From assembly GCA_902475475.1 (NCBI GenBank), contig CABRZY010000091.1, positions 1 through 6,911 of the forward strand: a stretch of DNA of 6,911 nt, given 5' to 3'. The translations under genes were made by a program, and so were the position numbers. The notes beneath the pieces were generated by a model that did not search any database, was not told the DNA's origin, and worked only from the letters and a program-made list of their open reading frames with translations. The stretch comes from an uncultured Collinsella sp. Lineage in GTDB: Bacteria; Actinomycetota; Coriobacteriia; Coriobacteriales; Coriobacteriaceae. Below are positions 4,989 through 6,911 of the stretch, one piece after another. Each line of letters starts with the position of its first letter. Position 1 is the stretch's first letter.

Positions 4989-5786
4989 ATGGATTTTACG
5001 GTCGAGAATGCGGGCACCACGATTGCCTGTCGCGAATATGCCGGCCCGGATGTGTCGCCTGATACTCCTGCCTTGGTGTGCGTGCACGGCGCTTGTGTCG
5101 ACGGCACATTTTTCGACGGCATCGCTTGTGAGCTCAGCCGTAACTACCGCGTAATTGCCTACGACCGCCGCGGCTGTGGTGGCAGCAGCGAAGCGGCAGA
5201 CGGCAGCTATGATCTTGCCGCTCAGGCCGCCGATCTGCAAGCCGTGATCGAACACGTTGGCGCTCCGACAAATGTGCTTGCGCACAGCGCCGGTACGTTG
5301 GTGGCGTTGGAGCTTCTTCGCAGCGAACCCCATCTCGTCGCCCGTGCGATTCTGCATGAGCCGGCTGTGTCGGCCGAAGGCGTCGGCATGGGCGCAGCTC
5401 CGATTTTGCTCGATATGATTGCGGCTGGAAAGGTTTCAAGGGCGCTCCGGCTTTTCTTGGGAGCTCTCGGCGACTTGGACCCCGAGGCTCCTGGGACGAC
5501 CGAAGCGGAAGCCAAACATGCCCTGCGCAATGGTCGTTGCTTTATGGCCAATGAATACGGAACAAATATGACATATGCTCCCGACTGGGAGCGCGCCCGC
5601 GCGTCAAAGGCGGTGTCGGCTGTGCTTCTCGGCGAGCTCTCGATCGATACGCCCCGCGAGGCTGGCACGCGAGCGGCTGCCGAATATCTCGATTGCCCCC
5701 TTGTGACGATCCCGGGCGCGCATAACGGTCTGCGCGATCGTCCCGTTACGGCGGCAAATGCCGTTCGCGATGTCTTGGAGCGTTAG
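4989..5786 (+). CDS. Alpha/beta-hydrolase fold protein
   Basis: A 265-residue serine hydrolase of the alpha/beta fold; no signal peptide is seen, so it is probably cytosolic. Motifs in order: the oxyanion-hole strand LVCVHGACVDG (HG at 33-34), the YDRRGCGGSS turn (58-67) typical of small-molecule esterase, lipase or haloperoxidase-like members, the nucleophile elbow VLAHSAGTLVAL with S100, and H245 in IPGAHNGL as the likely catalytic histidine. The acid is probably D220 or E216 in GELSIDTP. The elbow reads A-H-S-A-G, not G-x-S-x-G; Ala at the first position is tolerated in the fold. ATG 4989 has only a G-rich Shine-Dalgarno (GGGGG, about 4977-4981). The residues 110-200 cap region gives no clue to substrate. 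It stands alone, divergent from the radical SAM gene. It is clean, with no frameshift. Confidence 0.88.
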   Translation: MDFTVENAGTTIACREYAGPDVSPDTPALVCVHGACVDGTFFDGIACELSRNYRVIAYDRRGCGGSSEAADGSYDLAAQAADLQAVIEHVGAPTNVLAHSAGTLVALELLRSEPHLVARAILHEPAVSAEGVGMGAAPILLDMIAAGKVSRALRLFLGALGDLDPEAPGTTEAEAKHALRNGRCFMANEYGTNMTYAPDWERARASKAVSAVLLGELSIDTPREAGTRAAAEYLDCPLVTIPGAHNGLRDRPVTAANAVRDVLER

Positions 5787-5882
5787 CACGCTCGATGACC
5801 TGCGGGGAGAGGGGCTGTTAGCGTTTCGTCATTGTTAACGAATGCGCCCATAACCGCGCGCCCGCGGCTCCATTACCGCCGC

Positions 5883-5911
5883 TTGCCAGGTCATAAAAAT
5901 GTAACGATAAT
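5883..5911 (+). promoter_or_regulatory. Sigma-70 type promoter for the GGDEF/receiver gene
   Basis: TTGCCA (5883-5888), a 17-nt spacer and GATAAT (5906-5911) each match the consensus at 5 of 6 positions. The start would be near 5918, leaving an untranslated leader of about 80 nt. A second, poorer candidate is TTGATA (5954-5959) with TATAAC (5975-5980) at a short 15-nt spacing. The rest of 5787-5997 holds a small CCGCG/CGCGG hairpin (5854-5867) without a T tract. I see no clear terminator for the hydrolase gene. Confidence 0.5.
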
Positions 5912-5997
5912 CGCGCGTTTGCCTTCAGCTGTTAGATGTTACCCTTGTACCAATTGATATGCACCGTTGCCGTGTATAACGATAGAAAGGGCCCCAT

Positions 5998-6911
5998 ATG
6001 CTCAATAATCACGAGGTCAATCTAACCGACGAGGAGGCTGCCGCCGAGGTCGCCCGCGTCGCGAAGACCTACCCCGTGGTGCGTTTGCTGTCGGCCGATC
6101 AGATTAAGAGCGAGCCTAACTGCCTGCTCGCTGGCAATCGGTGCCCTTGTCTGCGTCAGTCAAGTCTTGAGGTCTTGACAGATTCCGATGAGGTGACGGA
6201 GCAGCTGCTCAACGATGGCGTTGAGTACCGCGCCCGTCTGCGTCCTCTAAAGGTCGAAGGCGAGCCTCACGTCCTGCTAATGGTGCGTCCGATCGATGAG
6301 CAAGAGGCTGCAGAAGAGGACCTCGTCTACACCGACGTGCTGACGAGTGTGCGCAATCGCCGATATTACGAGGAAAAGCTCCGTAGTGCCCGCATGAATG
6401 CCGGCGTTGCGGTGATCGACCTTGATGATTTTAGGGTCTTCAACGATACGTGTGGCCGTCATGCCGGCGACCTTGCGCTCGGTGCTGTGGCGACGGCCAT
6501 ACGCAGCGGAATTCGTTCGACTGACGAGCTCGTACGCTATGGCTGCGACAAGTTTGTGGTTGTCATGCCCAATATTCCCTCCGATGACTTCACCCGTCGC
6601 CTGCATCAGGTGTCCGATGCCGTTCATGCCACGATTGTTCCGGGCCATGAGTACGTGAGCTTGACGGCATGTGTTGGTGGCGTTCGCATTCATGGCGAGA
6701 CGGTCGATGAGGGCGTTGGCCGCGCTGTCCAGTTATTGAGCCGCGCTAAGGCAAAAGCCGGTACGGTCGTGACCGATGCCGATTCCATCGAAGCCTTCCA
6801 AAGCGAAAAGCCTTTGGTGCTTATTGTCGATGACCCCGAGATGAACCGAGCCATTCTCAACGAGATGCTCAAGGACGAGTATTGCATCCTCGAGGCCGAC
6901 AACGGTCGTAC
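5998..6911 (+). CDS. Signalling protein with degenerate GGDEF domain and receiver domain (3' end outside window)
   Basis: An open frame of 304 residues from ATG 5998 (AAAGGG 7 nt upstream) to the window end. Residues 1-105 form an unassigned N-terminal region with a cysteine cluster (C42, C49, C51) that may be a PAS-like sensor. Residues 110-265 are a GGDEF domain: VYTDVLTSVRNRRYYEEKL, then VIDLDDFRVFNDTCGRHAGD (D141, N149, D150, the nucleotide-binding half), then RYGCDKF. The signature is G182-C-D-K-F rather than GGDEF, so the catalytic Glu is Lys and diguanylate cyclase activity is not expected. The RxxD inhibitory site (R173-S-T-D176) sits exactly five residues before the signature, as in active enzymes. 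Residues 272-304 begin a response-regulator receiver domain (VLIVDDPEMNRAILNEML, acidic D278/D279). The Asp phosphorylation site and any output domain lie beyond the window. It is probably a c-di-GMP-linked phosphorelay or sensor protein. Confidence 0.85.
   Translation, partial: MLNNHEVNLTDEEAAAEVARVAKTYPVVRLLSADQIKSEPNCLLAGNRCPCLRQSSLEVLTDSDEVTEQLLNDGVEYRARLRPLKVEGEPHVLLMVRPIDEQEAAEEDLVYTDVLTSVRNRRYYEEKLRSARMNAGVAVIDLDDFRVFNDTCGRHAGDLALGAVATAIRSGIRSTDELVRYGCDKFVVVMPNIPSDDFTRRLHQVSDAVHATIVPGHEYVSLTACVGGVRIHGETVDEGVGRAVQLLSRAKAKAGTVVTDADSIEAFQSEKPLVLIVDDPEMNRAILNEMLKDEYCILEADNGR

Noticed and set aside
4901..5122. Minus-strand small open frame upstream of and inside the hydrolase
   Set aside because: It overlaps the hydrolase start antisense, and its composition and lack of a ribosome site mark it as a shadow.
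4764..5357. N-terminal extension of the radical SAM frame by about 200 codons
   Set aside because: The extension runs antisense through the alpha/beta hydrolase gene, and its sequence resembles nothing. The ribosome site at 4773-4778 and the family-like start SPIFGPV fix the start at 4763.
5795..5894. ATGACCTG (5795-5802) and CAGGTCAT (5887-5894) as a stem or operator pair
   Set aside because: Only 8 bp with an 84-nt loop; such matches occur by chance, and no T tract follows on the plus strand.

Overview
The window looks like chromosomal DNA of a high-GC Gram-positive bacterium. The most likely source is an anaerobic gut actinobacterium of the Coriobacteriia, in the style of Collinsella. This rests on the GC-rich third positions, the SEC-C-tagged methionine aminopeptidase, the RelB/PIN toxin-antitoxin pair and the large GGDEF/receiver signalling protein. 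The taxonomic call is inference and was not searched.

Layout. The left edge (1-678, +) is the C-terminal part of an M18 metallo-aminopeptidase, followed by a hairpin element and a strong intrinsic terminator. A self-contained type II toxin-antitoxin module follows (895-1759, +): a RelB/DinJ-like antitoxin and an overlapping PIN-domain ribonuclease toxin, with their own AT-rich promoter. It meets, tail to tail, a block of three minus-strand genes (1756-4763). In transcription order these are a COG0731-type radical SAM protein, a SEC-C methionine aminopeptidase (map) and a D-2-hydroxyacid dehydrogenase. To the right are an alpha/beta hydrolase (4989-5786, +) and a signalling protein cut by the window edge (5998-6911, +). 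That protein has a degenerate GGDEF domain with an intact RxxD I-site, followed by a receiver domain.

Main observation. All three minus-strand genes are broken by short direct tandem duplications: 26-bp period in the dehydrogenase, 31 bp and 5 bp in map, and 56 bp in the radical SAM gene. Removing one copy of each restores full-length family-typical proteins of 311, 295 and 258 residues ending at normal stops. In the 56-bp pair the copies differ at five positions, all synonymous third codon positions, so they look like two strain alleles placed end to end. I therefore think it more likely that this is a chimeric or unmerged-overlap assembly artefact (or, less likely, real recombination between strains) than a new genetic mechanism. 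A reader should treat the three genes as probably intact in the living organism.

Other points. A 41-nt hairpin-forming element occurs twice (680-720 and 2737-2777). A perfect 20-bp inverted repeat sits between the radical SAM gene and map. Apart from the toxin-antitoxin pair, the genes show no obvious shared pathway. I found no RNA genes, CRISPR array, insertion sequence or phage genes. No gene-free stretch exceeds about 230 bases.
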